This document shows, piece after piece, positions 21,423 through 33,154 of a DNA stretch of 64,000 nt; positions within the stretch are counted from its first letter, which is position 1; each line of letters begins with the position of its first letter. The DNA comes from Pleurostoma richardsiae (taxonomy: Eukaryota > Ascomycota > Sordariomycetes > Calosphaeriales > Pleurostomataceae): the NCBI GenBank assembly GCA_030052745.1, contig JANBVO010000047.1:62001-126000 (forward strand). The letters run 5' to 3'. The position numbers and the translations under genes were made by a program. The notes below the pieces were generated by a model, which searched no databases, was not told the DNA's origin, and saw nothing but the letters and a program-made list of their open reading frames with translations.

Positions 21423-23346
21423 ATGTGGAAACTCGCAGCTTCAGCCCTCGGCGTCCTCGCCACGTTGCGGGCGGTGGACGGTTTCTCGGTGATCCGTGGC
21501 CTGCCCTCACTACAGGACGTCGACACCCCCTACCCTGCGGATGACGGCTACTACTTCCCCCAGGCGGGTGCCCGCGCGTGGGTCAACCCCAATGCGACAG
21601 ACGCACCCAAGTCCTGCGGCAGTGGCAAGGAGCCGTTCCCGATGGCGGATTGCCACGGCCTGCCGCTGGAGGAAGCCACCATAGACGAGATGCAGGGCTG
21701 GATGGCCAGTGGCCTCCTGACCTCCCGGCAGCTCACAAAGTGCTACCTGGGCCGCATCCTGCAGCTGAATGAATATGTCAAGTAAGTCGGTCGCTGTGCC
21801 GCGGCCCGTGGAGGTGGAGTGACAACTACTGAGCAGGTTCCGTGTAGCGCCATTCTCGAGGTCAACCCCGATGTCCTGCTCATCGCGGACCAGCTGGACA
21901 CCGAGCGGGCGGCCGGAAGCACCCGCGGCCCTCTGCACGGAATCCCGGTCGTGGTGAAGGTACGGTCCCAGGCTAGTCACTTGCGCAGGCCGCGACGCTT
22001 ACGCGCCCCAGGACAATATCGCTTCCAGAGACAAGATGGAGACCACGGCCGGTTCATACGCGCTGCTGGGCTCCGTCGTCCCGCGCGACGCACACGTCGT
22101 GAAGCTCCTGCGAGAGAGCGGCGCGGTGCTCCTGGGCAAGACCACTCTGGACGAGTGGGCGTCCATGCGGTCCAACTCCAAGTCTTCTGGGTACTCCGCC
22201 CGCGGAGGCCAGGCGCGCAACGCCTTTAACCTGTCGACCGCGCCGGGAGGCTCCTCGTCCGGCTCGGCGCAGGCTGTGACGGCCAACATGATCCCCGTCG
22301 CCTACGGCACCGAGACGGACGGCAGCGTCATCGGCCCGGCCCGCAGGGCCGGCATCATCGGCATCAAGCCGACGGTGGGCCTCACGTCCCGAGCCGGCGT
22401 CGTCCCCGAGTCCGCCCACCAGGACACCGTCGGCGCATTCGGGCGCACCTTCAAGGACGCGGTCTACGCCCTCGAGGCCATCGCTGGCGTTGACGCGAGG
22501 GACAACTACACCCTCGCGCAGGAGCGCCCTTCTGGCGGAAACTACACGCAGTTCCTGGCCACCAAGGACGTTCTCCGCGGCGCCGTGTTCGGCCTCCCCT
22601 GGCTGTCACTGTGGAGCCAGACCGGAAATGCCGCCGACCTGCCCCAGCTGCTGGAGGTCGTCGACAGCCTCAGAGCGGCCGGCGCCACCATCATCAACGG
22701 GACCGAGTTCCCCCACTACGACGAGGTCCTGTCGCCGTCGGGCTGGTCGTGGTCGACCGGCCCCTCGTCGCTCAAGAACGCCCTGTACAGGGTCAACGTG
22801 GACTTCTACAACAACAATCGCGACTACCTGGCGGAGCTCCAGAACACCAACGTCCGGTCCATCGAAGACATCATCGCCTTCAACATCCAGTACACGGGGA
22901 CCGAGGGCGGCATCCCTGGGAGCACACCAGGCTTCAAGTCGGGCCAGGATGCCTTCCTGGACAGCGCCGCCACCAAGGGGGAGATGAACTCGTCCTACTA
23001 CGAGTGCATTGAGTACCTCAACACGGTGTCCCGCGTGGAGGGCATCGATGCGGCGCTTTCGCACACGTATCCAAACGGCACCACCGTCCAGCTCGACGCA
23101 TTGCTCGTGCCCTCGGGGGCCGGTTCGACCAACCTCCCTGCCATGGCGGGGTACCCGATGGTCACGATGCCCATCGGGTCCAACGCCCACAGCGTGCCCG
23201 TGGGTATCGCACTGATCGGCACGGCGTGGAGCGAGCCGGCGCTGATCAAGTACGGCAGCGCGGTTAATGACCTGGTCCAGGGGCGCCAGAAGCCCAAGTT
23301 CATCGAATGGTGGGCGAAGAACGTGCCAGTGGACTACTCCCTGTAG
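21423..23346 (+). CDS. secreted amidase, amidase-signature family
   Basis: Hydrolyses a carboxylic amide to acid and ammonia. Exons 21423-21781, 21848-21959 and 22012-23346 join to 601 residues. The first about 21 residues (MWKLAASALGVLATLRAVDGF) form a signal peptide, so the enzyme is probably extracellular. The catalytic Ser-cisSer-Lys triad is visible: Lys157 in PVVVKDNI, the cis-Ser in GGSSSGSA near 238-242, and the nucleophile in TETDGSVIGPA near 262. The usual Gly-rich stretch and IGIKPTVGLTSRAGVVPES follow. NxT/S glycosylation sites are frequent, which fits secretion. Fungi carry several such secreted amidases of unknown substrate. The L-amino-acid oxidase and Dal5-type permease nearby suggest nitrogen scavenging, as an inference. 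Confidence 0.93.
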
Positions 23347-24055
23347 AGACGGCCGCCTTCTTTCAGTCTAGGGTTTGCCGTCTGGTTCAGTGTATTCAAG
23401 AGCGGCTTGGCCTTCCACTCGCTGCCACCGCTAGGTCACGTAGAATATAAATCATATGACGCGAATCTATATTAGCAACTCCTCGTACGTGAACAGACGA
23501 CCTTGGCCTGTACTGCAAGATGAGGAGCAGAGCACCCCGTAAGACGCGGGGCATGTTGTCATCAGACCCAGCCTGCTCTACGTTAAGCGCGGACTCCCAA
23601 CGAAGAGATCGACGATCAGCCATTCCAGGAATCGGATGGAGGTGACTCGACTCGACCTTAGGTATGCATCAGAATCGGGTAGTTGATGCTATCGTGTATT
23701 AGCTGCTTACATGATAGTCCGACCTTGGCTGTGCGATTTGTCAGAATTGCAAAGAGTGATTGGAAATGGCTAAGCACAGCTGCTCTCCGGGATACATGGC
23801 GTGATGAGCACTACTGAGCAGATCACAACTTGCTGTAGCCGCGGCGGGCGATCCAGCACAGCTGCCGCGCGGGTCGCGCTCCGAACATGCGGGGGAAGCG
23901 GGCATATAAGGCTCGTTTCCGGCTCCGCCGTCCTACCCGTGAAGCAACTCCTCGTGCCGACCAAAGTACGCTTACACCCGGCCGTGACAACGCCGGATCA
24001 ACACTTTGTTTGTCCGAAGTCCGTAGCGCCCTCGTACTTCTTGTCAATAAACGAG
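23347..24055. other. intergenic
   Basis: Terminator of the amidase and promoter of the reductase gene. No supported coding frame. The segment 23640-23800 is comparatively AT-rich. Confidence 0.5.
23905..23910 (+). promoter_or_regulatory. TATA box of the hydroquinone reductase gene
   Basis: TATAAG about 146 bases before the proposed start at 24056. Confidence 0.4.
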
Positions 24056-25169
24056 ATGGCTGATGATAAGGTGGGATTCGGCACCCCTGCGGCTGGACAG
24101 GCGCGCCACTGACACGCAGCAGCGAGAAGAAGACCCCATCCGGTACAAGGCCGGCGCGGACGGCAAGTTCAACAGGCCGGTGAGCACGTTTCGGGACGTT
24201 GTATCGAAGGCAGCATCCTCCAAGTATCCTGCGGAGAAAGGCCGTTACGCGATCTATGTCAGCCCTGGCTGTCCTTGGGTAAGACGAGGCTGAGCCCGTG
24301 GGCATTCAAGGGAGAGGAGCTGAGCTGTCTGCGGATAGTGCCACCGCACCATGATCGTGCGAGCGTTGAAGCGCCTGGAGGGAATTGTCGACTTGTACGA
24401 GACCGAGCTCAGCATGGGCAAGGATGGCTGGTTCTTTGCCACGGAGGACCCGCTGTACGGCTTCAAGACGGTCAAGCAGCTGTACCTCAAGGCAGACCCG
24501 GGCTTCAGCGGCCGCTTTACGGTGCCCGTGCTGTGGGACAAGAAGGCCAACACCATGGTGAACAACGAGTCGAGCGAGATCATCCGCATGCTATACGCAG
24601 AGTTCGACGATTTGCTTCCCGAGGCGGACCGCGAGGCCCGGCGGCCGGGCGGCGGACTGTATCCGGAGCCGCTGCGGAGCGACATCGACGAGCTCAACGA
24701 CTGGGTCTATCACACCGTCAACAACGGCGTATATAAGACCGGCTTCGCTTCCACGCAGCAGGCGTACGAGGAGAACCTATACCCGCTCTTCGCGTCGCTG
24801 GACCGGCTGGAGGAGCGCCTGGCGGCCGGGGGGCCGTTCCTGCTCGGGGAGAACATCACCGAGGCAGATGTGCGGCTGTTCCCGACGGTTGCGCGGTTCG
24901 ACACGGCGTACAACCCGGTGTTCATGTGCAACCTCAAGTCCGTCCGTCACGACTACCCGCACCTGTACCTCTGGTTCAGGAGGCTATACTGGGACGAGAG
25001 CGACAAGACGCACGGGGCCTTCCACAAGACGACGCAGCCATGGATGAGCAAGCACGCGCAAGGATACCAGACGTCGAGGTTCAGGGTGCTGGGAATCCAG
25101 GGGCCTCTGATTGTACCCAGGGGCCCGGCCGTGATGATCGACGAGCTGAAGGAGGTGGAGGCCCTATGA
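24056..25169 (+). CDS. glutathionyl-hydroquinone reductase (Xi/omega-like GST)
   Basis: Reductive deglutathionylation of S-glutathionyl-hydroquinones, in the ECM4/PcpF group. Exons 24056-24070, 24120-24278 and 24339-25169 join to 334 residues. The first exon is only 15 bases with a weak GTGGGA donor, so the very N-terminus is less sure. The thioredoxin-like domain has the GRYAIYVSPGCPW segment with the catalytic Cys at about residue 56, and NESSEIIRML, which binds the gamma-glutamyl end of glutathione. The helical C-terminal domain has LNDWVYHTVNNGVYKTGFA, the LGENITEADVRLFPT block and VRHDYPHLYLW. Odd point: the active site reads CPWC, where the family usually has CPWA; this makes a CxxC pair. 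Likely cytosolic, acting in quinone or xenobiotic detoxification. Confidence 0.92.
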
Positions 25170-28053
25170 GGGTTGTGATGGCTACTTTTGTCCGCCTCGC
25201 GGCCCCTCGTCTGGGCAACAGCTAGCAGGTCCCTGGCGGTAGTAGTCCTATTTACTCATGGCCTCCCTGATTGCATGCGTTCCTCCATCGGAAGGTATAG
25301 TCGGGGACTCGCTTCCTTCACTCATGACGCGGGCCGTCTTGAGGTTGTGCTATTGCTGGAGCCTGGAATGGAGGCGCTGGATGCGGGCAAACCGCGGGAG
25401 AATTTAAAAATCACCCTATTCTTCAGAGCGTGACATCAACCCACTTCTTGCAGTCCGCTTGTCCAACCCACGAGGAGATGTAGAGAAGTCCAAAGGACTT
25501 CTGGGTACTAACTCGGTCGTCGGTCAAGCCAGATCCACCTGAGGACCAGCGGTGCTCTGCCCCCGGGAGCGATGCCTCAGTAGGAGACGTTTATCTGATC
25601 AGTCAGCCCAACAGGCTGCAGGCTGCGCCCTCGAGTCGTCTTGGCCTGTACATACTCGACGAAGTAATTCTTCACTGCGCCTGCCCATCTAGCTTGGTTG
25701 GTCACCGGTGCTCTCGCTAGCTGGCAAGAGCCTGATGATGACCGAGGAGGGAGCAGACGGTTAGCACGGAGGAGCGAGGTTGTCAAGTTGTCTTTGGGGG
25801 AAAGCGGCCTCTACATGAGTTGTACGATGCACCGCCCATGCCGGACTACCTCAGCTACTGCGGCATCGTCATCCCACTGGCTTCGGCGTGCCGCGCTAGA
25901 AGGGACCTGCAGGACTCCCGAGGCATTCCGGAAGGCGCTCAGCTGCATGGCCTTTGCCGCGGGGCGGCGCTCGACTCTGGCTCGAGCGAGGCATCCAGTT
26001 GGTTTGCCTGGAAGTGGATTGTTGGATGCCACATGGCTTCGTTGGGGTTGGGCTTGACCGCAGAAAACCGAGGTGCCGCTCTCTGTGCCTTTGATTTAGC
26101 GGGCAATCCACCGTCTACATCGAGGACGTTGTGTGCGGCATTACCTGGCACCAACAGAGCAGACAGAGCCTCCTTCGTCGCTCTCTTCTTCTGCCTCGCG
26201 CTTGTCACTGTCGGTGACGGTTTCGTCTTGGCTGCAACATGGGTGGGAATTCCATGGTGCGGTCGAGGGTCAGCTCTATGAGGAGGCGGGAGGGAAGTTA
26301 GGTATCTTCTGGCAGCAGCAACGGGCCGCTGGGTACCTACCTTGATACGTTGACATGCTTTGGCGTATTTGTCCGTGTCATTGGCTGTTGTTGGTCTCCT
26401 CTAACATCGAAGCGTTCGTTGGTAGGTACCCTACCTAGGTAGTTAGGTAGCTGCCTTGGGTACCTATTTATACAGGCTCGATCGAGCTTGTTCTCTTCAG
26501 GTGTCTGAGGCGCCCAGTGTCCTTTTGCTACAGTACCATTCAGACCTGCCCGGGTACTCCCACCCAACCCGCTCGCCCTAGGTTCTCTGCAGAAAGTATC
26601 GCCTGACCTTAACCACCTAAGTACCGCCTTATCCACCTGTCGTATCCACACACCTGCAATGCCTTAGAAGAACAAGTCGAGGCGCGCTGAAGGTTCCTTC
26701 CCGATGTGCACGCGCGCATCCTGAGAGGCGCCTCACATTTAGTTACGGATCGTTCCTTCCCTTTTCTTCCACAGTTGCTGTGGCTGGCCGGCCGCCTCGA
26801 GTCACACGAGCATGCATGTACAGCAGAGTACCCTGCCTCGCCTTACACTGCGTTCCCTTGCGTTGCAGTGCTAGACAGTACAGTCCAGTACCTTTCTATC
26901 CAAGAGTATCGGACGGTAAATTACATGCTTCTCCCCCTTCTTCCCCTCATTCTCGCTCTCGTTCTCACCCTCCCGCTTCCCCTCCTCCTGCACGGCGCAC
27001 GCCCTTTATCGCCTTATCTATCCGTCACCACACCTCACCTCCAGCCGGACGTTCGATCCTCTCGGTGACAGCACAGTGACTGCATCTCCCCATGCGCCCT
27101 CAGCTGGTGCATCCAAGGGTCTCCGCATTGTCTGTTTCCTCCTCCCATCTGCCGCCGTCTCGCGTCCGCGTATCTCTCTAACAGTCTCTCCGCGGCTGCA
27201 GTCACTGACCACCGACCATAGCCTACAGCCAGCCCACCAACAGCCTGCCCGCCCGCTTCAGGCGCTCACCCTGCCGCCTGCTCGCCGCTGCCTGCCTAAG
27301 CTGCTGCCCGAGTCGCAATCACCATCACAGGACCGCCTTGCACCGAACGTCCTGGAGAGAGCGGGGTGCGAAAACAGGAACAGACGAGAGGGCTCTAGGT
27401 AGTCGTGGTGGAAATCAACAAATCCCTTCCTCCTTTTCTTCTTCTCTGGTATCGACTTCCCCCGTTTGTTTGTCTCACTCTTCTCCATACCATCATCATC
27501 AATCATCATCATCGCCCTCATCACGTGTCTTCATTATCCCACGCCCCGGATGTTTCCTGCTTGAGACAGCCAAGGCTGCACCTTCCCATCATCCACCACG
27601 GATTACCATCACGAGCGACGAGGTGCCGCAACTAGACATTTACCAGCCTTAGATTAGAGTTTCCCGCTACCGGGTCGACGACGGGTACGTTGGTTTAACT
27701 TTGGTCACCAACCCTTCCTTCCTCCACTCCCTCCCTCCCTACATTACACAGCGGCTCAAGCTCAAGCGCAGGCTCAGGATCAGGCTCGAACTCATTCACG
27801 GTCGGTGACAGCCGTGCAGAAGTGAGGTAGGTACCTGTGCGGCTGCAAGCCACCCTCGACCTCGCGTTGCCCTGTTTATCGGCAGATAGATGCCCTCGGT
27901 CGCTCTCTCCACCGGGCCTCATCACAGCTGCTTCATCTCTGCCTTGCGGTCTCTCACATCTCGGACGCTGACACCAGCACAGCGCCCCCATCCGCAGCAC
28001 CGCATCCCAGCACGAGCGGCCGGGCTCGGATCCGTACGCGCACCGGCTCGGCT
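25170..28053. other. 2.9 kb intergenic region upstream of the E2 gene
   Basis: This contains a possible small minus-strand frame around 25808-26230 (separate finding), a palindrome-rich segment at 26331-26470, long pyrimidine-rich stretches from about 26930 to 27760 typical of a fungal 5' leader, CAT repeats at about 27495-27520, and one more GTAGGTACC element at 27826. I cannot support a gene of ordinary confidence here. Confidence 0.5.
26331..26470. promoter_or_regulatory. TACCTAGGTA-type palindrome cluster
   Basis: GGGTACCTACC at about 26331-26341, then GGTAGGTACCCTACCTAGGTAG and TAGGTAG/GGGTACCTA between 26421 and 26468. A further GAGGTAGGTACC lies at 27824-27833. The same word recurs before other right-hand genes in the window. 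Its role is unknown to me; a shared promoter element or a simple-sequence expansion are both possible. Confidence 0.5.
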
Positions 28054-31000
28054 ATGGGCGTCATCAGGAACAAGCTCAACAAGGTTGGAGGTGGGGCACT
28101 GCAGCGAGTGACGGACAGGTTGAAGCGGCACCGCCTGGACGAGGAAGACAGCCACGGCCACAGTAGCAAGCACGACAGCAGCCTCCTTGCCGCCCCGGCG
28201 ACGCAGCCCAGGACACTCCCCGCCATCTCGGAAGCACTAGCAAGCACTGGTATGTTCCCAATAGCCAATCCTACCGACAGCTCTGTGTCTCCGGGCCCCG
28301 GTCTGACCACGGTAGCAGACGACGCCCGGTCTCAGGTGCCCTCTGGTCCCCGAATCTTATCATCCACGGCGGCGGCGGCAGCGGCGTCCCCCAACCGCGT
28401 CAGCGCCGGGTCAAGCAGCAGTTCCGCGTCATATGCCAGTGCCATGTCTTTCGAGTACACGCTCACATCCAGCGGTCCACTCCTCGGCACGGCCATGAGC
28501 CCCATCGACTTGACAGGCGGACCATCTAGCTCTGTAGTTCCTTCTCCCCGCGGCGCTAGTCCCACGCATCCCATCGATCTCACAGGCGCCTCGACCTCCG
28601 GCTCGCCTGCGTCCAGCACTGCCGGCAAGATGTCAAAAGGCTCCTCGGAGCCGGAGATGATGGACATCGACTCCGACACTTGGCACTTCGCGCACGATGC
28701 CAAGATCGTCAGCCTCGACGAGATGTTTGACCGACAGCTGCACGAGGCCGAGGAGGCCCGCCAGATCAGCAGCGATGAGGCGCTGGCACGAGAGTTGCAG
28801 GGGCGGCTTGACGGCGGCACTGCGGATGCGTCTGCCGCCTGGGCGCCCGATCCCGCCTTTGCGAGCGGCCTCTCGGACGATCTCGACCAGGACGAAGTCG
28901 GCCTGGCCATGCTGGGCCACCGCGTGCTGCGCGCACAGTGTCCCAAGTGCGTCACCTTGCTTGTCGGCGACCCCCGCTTGGACATCGTCGAGCGCACGAG
29001 CATGCATGCTGCGAGTGACAAGCTGCTGCTCTCGCACCTCCAGTGCCCGGCCTGCTCGGGGTACGTGTGCCTGGGGTGCGGCAAGCGCGTCGAGTATCTC
29101 AACTCCCTACCCACTCTACCCGACCCCACGCCGGCGCACGGTCTGCGAGCCACCGCCTGCTGCCCCAGTGACCGCACCTTCATGATATGGTTGCTGGCCT
29201 GCGGCTACGAGTTGCCGCCGTGTGCTGCGGCCCCTGGCAAGTCGTCTCCCAAGACCCTCAAGGGGGTGTTGAAGGACAAGATTGGAGGAGTGAATAGCGA
29301 GGCCAAGAAGCAGGACTCCTCAGCAACCCCGAAATCTGTCCTGGGCGCTCTGACGGGCAAGTCGGCCTACAGCAAGGGCATCGGATACGGCGGCGGCGCC
29401 AACGACTTCGATGTCGTTCAAGTCCACCACCCCTTCGTCGTCCCGGGCGTGATCGGCAAGGCCGCCAAGCCCCCCATGGCACCGCCAAACGGCGCAGAGC
29501 TGATCTCGGCAGGGGCCTTGGCCGGGACAGAGGAGGGCAGCCAGGCATTTTATTTCCGCGGCATGGGGCTTGTGCTGCCGTCTTTGGAGCGGGCGAACCT
29601 GTTCGACCATGAGCCTGACAGGATCATAGTTGCAATGCTCAGCCGGAGTCCGCTCCTGTCCAGAGCCGCGGAGCTCCTGCGCAACGACTCCATCGACGAG
29701 ATCATGAAGAAGGAAGGCTTGTATCTCGCCCTCCTCGAGTTCATCCGCGCCATGGCGAGCCACTCTCTGACCGCCACGCTGGTGCACGCGGACCTCGTCA
29801 TCTACCCTACCGAGAAGGAGCTGTTCTCAGCATCGCTGCACCCGAAGCAGGCCAGCGCCGGCGGGGGCGGCGGCAGCAGCAAGGGGAAGGAGAAGGCGGC
29901 CGAGAAGACGGCCGAGAAGACGAGCTCGCTAGCCAGCCTGGTCGAGCGGCTGGGCGCGGTATGCGGGCGCGTGGCCAGGACAGCCGCGCTACACCCCATG
30001 GACTTCCAGGCGGACGACGGCAAGCGCATGCTCGCACTGTGCAGCATCGTTCTGCAGCTCCACGAGTTCCTGTCGGCGAACCGCCACGCCGCCACTGCCG
30101 CGCCGGCCGCTGGAGGCGCGTGGGCGATCTTCGGCTACGCCGCGGCGCCGGCGTCCTCCATCATACAGACACGTGCCGCCGCTGCCGAGCGGAGAGTGGC
30201 CGAGTACCGCGACTGGCACCGGTCCAACTGCCTGGGAGAGGTGGAGGACGAGAAGCTGATGGAGGCGAGCGGGTACGGGGGTGCGGCGCGGCTCCTGGCC
30301 CGCCAGATGCCGACGGTGCGCGGGCGCATGAAGCGGCTGATCTCCGAGACGACGACGCTGGCGACGGCGCTTCCCGAGGGCATCTACGTGCGGCACGCCT
30401 CATCGCGGCTCGACCTGATGAAGGTGCTGATCGTGGGGCCCGCCAAGACGCCGTACGAGAACGGCCTGTTCGAGTTCGACCTGTTCTGCCCGGCGCTGTA
30501 CCCGCAGGAGCCGCCGCAGATGCTGTTCAGGACCACCGGGGGCGGCAAGGTTCGCTTCAACCCGAATCTGTACGAGGATGGCAAGGGTCGGTTGCGGCCC
30601 TTTCCCTGCGCTTGTCTTTCAGTGATCCTTCTTTTGCTCTCTATATGCTGACATACCGAAACAGTGTGCCTGTCCATCCTGAACACATGGCAGGGCCAGC
30701 CCTGGGACGCCAGCCAGTCGACGCTGCTACAGGTGCTCGTGTCCATTCAGTCCATGATTTTCTGCGACGAGCCTTGGTACAACGAACCGGGCCGCGAGTT
30801 CTCGCCTAACAAGTCAGCCTCCGAGTCGTACAACCGCAGCGTGCAGGACTGGACGATGCAGCACGCAATGCTGCCATGGCTGCGGCAACTTGACGGCGCC
30901 GGCGCCGGCACCAAGAGTGGAGGTGCCGTTGCTTCGACTGCGGCTACCGCCAACAGACCCTCTACGGGTGCGACGGACCCGTTGCACGTCTGGAACGATG

Positions 31001-31155
31001 TGGTGCAGAAGCATTTCGAGGCGAACAGCAAAGCCATTGTGGAGACGATCCGGACGTGGAAGGGCAAGAGCGGCAGTCGAGGAGGCAGCAAGAGCAGCCC
31101 TCTAGTGAACGAGGTCACGGATCTCATCACCAAGAAGGGGTTTCTCAAGGCATGA
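28054..31155 (+). CDS. large multi-domain ubiquitin-conjugating enzyme (E2)
   Basis: Two exons, 28054-30586 and 30665-31155, join to 1007 residues. The C-terminal third is a UBC fold of the BIRC6/UBE2O-like kind: PYENGLFEFDLFCP, LYPQEPPQM, then FNPNLYEDGK joined across the intron to VCLSILNTWQG. The catalytic cysteine is about residue 846. The N-terminal half is Ser/Pro-rich and carries two PIDLTG words at about 150-155 and 173-178, which resemble SUMO-interacting motifs, and a DEALARELQ helix at 241-249 resembling a ubiquitin-interacting motif. A cysteine cluster at about 296-342 (CPKC, CPAC, CLGC) probably binds zinc. The splice donor GTCGGT is weak, but the join restores the active-site sequence exactly. 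Likely transfers ubiquitin in the cytosol or nucleus without needing a classical E3, by analogy with these E2s. Confidence 0.92.
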
Positions 31156-31612
31156 GATAGATGCTCAGAGTCCGGCATCCGGGGGCGTTGGGCCGTTGCA
31201 CCTCGATCTGCCCGGCAGGACCTTTCGAGTGAATGCGTGATGTTTACTTTTCTTCAAGACGGGGTAGCCCAGGAGGCCCCGCGCTCTCTTGGAGCTGGGC
31301 TTAGCTACTGGGCCCTCCAAGGACTGGGGGTCTAGGAGATACATGGCAAGGGAGAGGTCGCATAAGAGCATTCGGTTTTTGAGGCTTCGGTCTTGGGGAG
31401 CAGTGGACATGGGACCGGATGGACGCGAATTAGCACCGCATAATGAGCCGGCGGAGCCGGTCAGGGAGGGATCTGCTCATGGGCGTGTCGGCCTGTGGAG
31501 GCGGACACCATGATCATGAATGACTTTGCATCTAGATACACCATCGCGCTCGGCCATGCTCGCTCTCAAATACCACTACATTGACTTGCTTGATTGCTCT
31601 CTCGGTGAATCC
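31156..31612. other. intergenic, convergent gene ends
   Basis: Between the stop of the E2 gene and the stop of the P450 gene. No supported gene. Confidence 0.5.
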
Positions 31613-33154
31613 TTAGTTTGTGCTCTGTGCTGTACTCCCGTCTCTCCTCAGGACCTTGACGGGGAAAGGCTTTGTGTGCGCGCTGAAATTCTCGTCGATG
31701 CCCAGCTCCCAGCCCGGTGACCGCAGAACGAAGTCGTACCGCGAGAAGAGCAAGGCGACGACGAGGGCCATCTCGAAGTAGGCGATGTTGCGGCCGATGC
31801 AGGCCCTGCCGCCCTGGGAGAATGCCAGGAAGCCGCGCTGCATGGCGTTGGCGTCGTCTCGCAGCCATCGCTCCGGGACGTACTCGTCCGGGTCCTCGTG
31901 GAAGATGGTCGAGTCTCGGTGGACGGTGTGCGTCGACACGGACACGGTCGTGCCACCCTCGAGCCACATGCCGTCGACGCGCATGCCCTCCGGCGGCACC
32001 AGGCGCGGCAGCCCGCCCTCGATGGACGGCCGCAGGCGGAGGGCCTCGTCGATGCAGGCGCGCAGGTACGGAAGGTCTTTGACGTCGTCGTAGCGGGGGA
32101 TCGGGGCGGCCAGGCGGTCGAAGGCGCCGTCGAGCTCCTCGCGGAGCCTGGCGGCGGCGCGCGGCGTCCTGGCAAGCAGCCAGACGACGTTGGTGGCGGC
32201 GATCTCCGTGTTCTCGCCGGCGGCGTTGAACATGTTCTGCGCCTCCGTGACCAGCTCGCCGAGCTCCAGCCCGAGCGCGTTGCCGTCGCGGTCGAAGAAC
32301 ATAGTACTCATGAGGTCGTCGAGAGGAGGGAGGCCTTGCTCGATGCGCTGCATGTCCATCCGCAGGCGGTTGCGGACGAAGTGGATCGTCACGTCGCGCA
32401 GGCCGTCGCCGCTGGCCCAGCCGGGGTGCCACTGCGTGAGAAACCGGACGAGCCGCGTGGCCCTCGGCGCCCATCCCGCGCTGGTCGCCACGCGCGCCGA
32501 GTCGATCATGGATTGGTACATGTCGGTCTTGTACAGGCGGCCGCTGGGCGCCTCGGCGGTCGTGACGGTGCTGCCGCTCTCGAGGAAGTTGGGATCCTGG
32601 GCGTACATCATCGTGCTGATTACGTCGTACATGAGGTGCAGCAACACGCGCTTCATGTCGACCTCCTCGCCAGCCTTGCGGTCCAGCACCCTGACGAGCC
32701 GCTTCAGGTGGCTGCCTACGGCGTCCTCCAGCTGGACGATGCTCTTCTGCGCCAGCGCCGCGGCGAAGCGCCTCCGCTTGACGCTGTGCACCGCCTTGTC
32801 CTGGGCATCGGAGATGTTGAGGTGCGTCGACACGAACGCCCGGTAGAAGTTGTCCTTGGTAGTCGGCGTGCCGTGCCCGTAGATGTCCCGGATGGCCTGC
32901 AGCGACGCGAAGGACAGGTGCTCGGTGCCCACGCGGACCACCGCACCATGCCGCCGATGCGCCTCGTGCACCGCGCGGGTGCGGGTGTGCAGGTACTGGT
33001 GCAGGACGCCCCAGGCATCCGTGATGCCCGCGCAGGAGACGCTGGGGAACCGGCGGAGCCTCTTGCGGTCTCTCTGGTAGGCATACAGTGGCCAGGCCAG
33101 GAAGCGAAGCAGGATGAAGCCGAGGGCGACTTGCCCGAACAAGAGCGAGAACAT
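31613..33154 (-). CDS. cytochrome P450 monooxygenase, intronless
   Basis: A 513-residue microsomal P450 from a single exon. The N-terminal anchor is about residues 3-25. I see an I-helix AGENT at 312-316, the ExxR pair E370/R373 (EALR), PERW at 427-430, and the heme loop FSQGGRACIG with the cysteine ligand near 452. The YGHG, FYRAFVS and KSIVQLE segments recall the CYP53 clan (benzoate 4-hydroxylase relatives), though it is clearly not CYP53A. The residue usually acidic before the I-helix threonine is Asn here (AGENTE in place of AGxDT), which is unusual. It is divergent from a Zn2Cys6 regulator that is followed by a P450 reductase, so the three may form one unit. Substrate unknown; an aromatic compound is a weak guess. 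Confidence 0.94.
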   Translation of the reverse strand: MFSLLFGQVALGFILLRFLAWPLYAYQRDRKRLRRFPSVSCAGITDAWGVLHQYLHTRTRAVHEAHRRHGAVVRVGTEHLSFASLQAIRDIYGHGTPTTKDNFYRAFVSTHLNISDAQDKAVHSVKRRRFAAALAQKSIVQLEDAVGSHLKRLVRVLDRKAGEEVDMKRVLLHLMYDVISTMMYAQDPNFLESGSTVTTAEAPSGRLYKTDMYQSMIDSARVATSAGWAPRATRLVRFLTQWHPGWASGDGLRDVTIHFVRNRLRMDMQRIEQGLPPLDDLMSTMFFDRDGNALGLELGELVTEAQNMFNAAGENTEIAATNVVWLLARTPRAAARLREELDGAFDRLAAPIPRYDDVKDLPYLRACIDEALRLRPSIEGGLPRLVPPEGMRVDGMWLEGGTTVSVSTHTVHRDSTIFHEDPDEYVPERWLRDDANAMQRGFLAFSQGGRACIGRNIAYFEMALVVALLFSRYDFVLRSPGWELGIDENFSAHTKPFPVKVLRRDGSTAQSTN

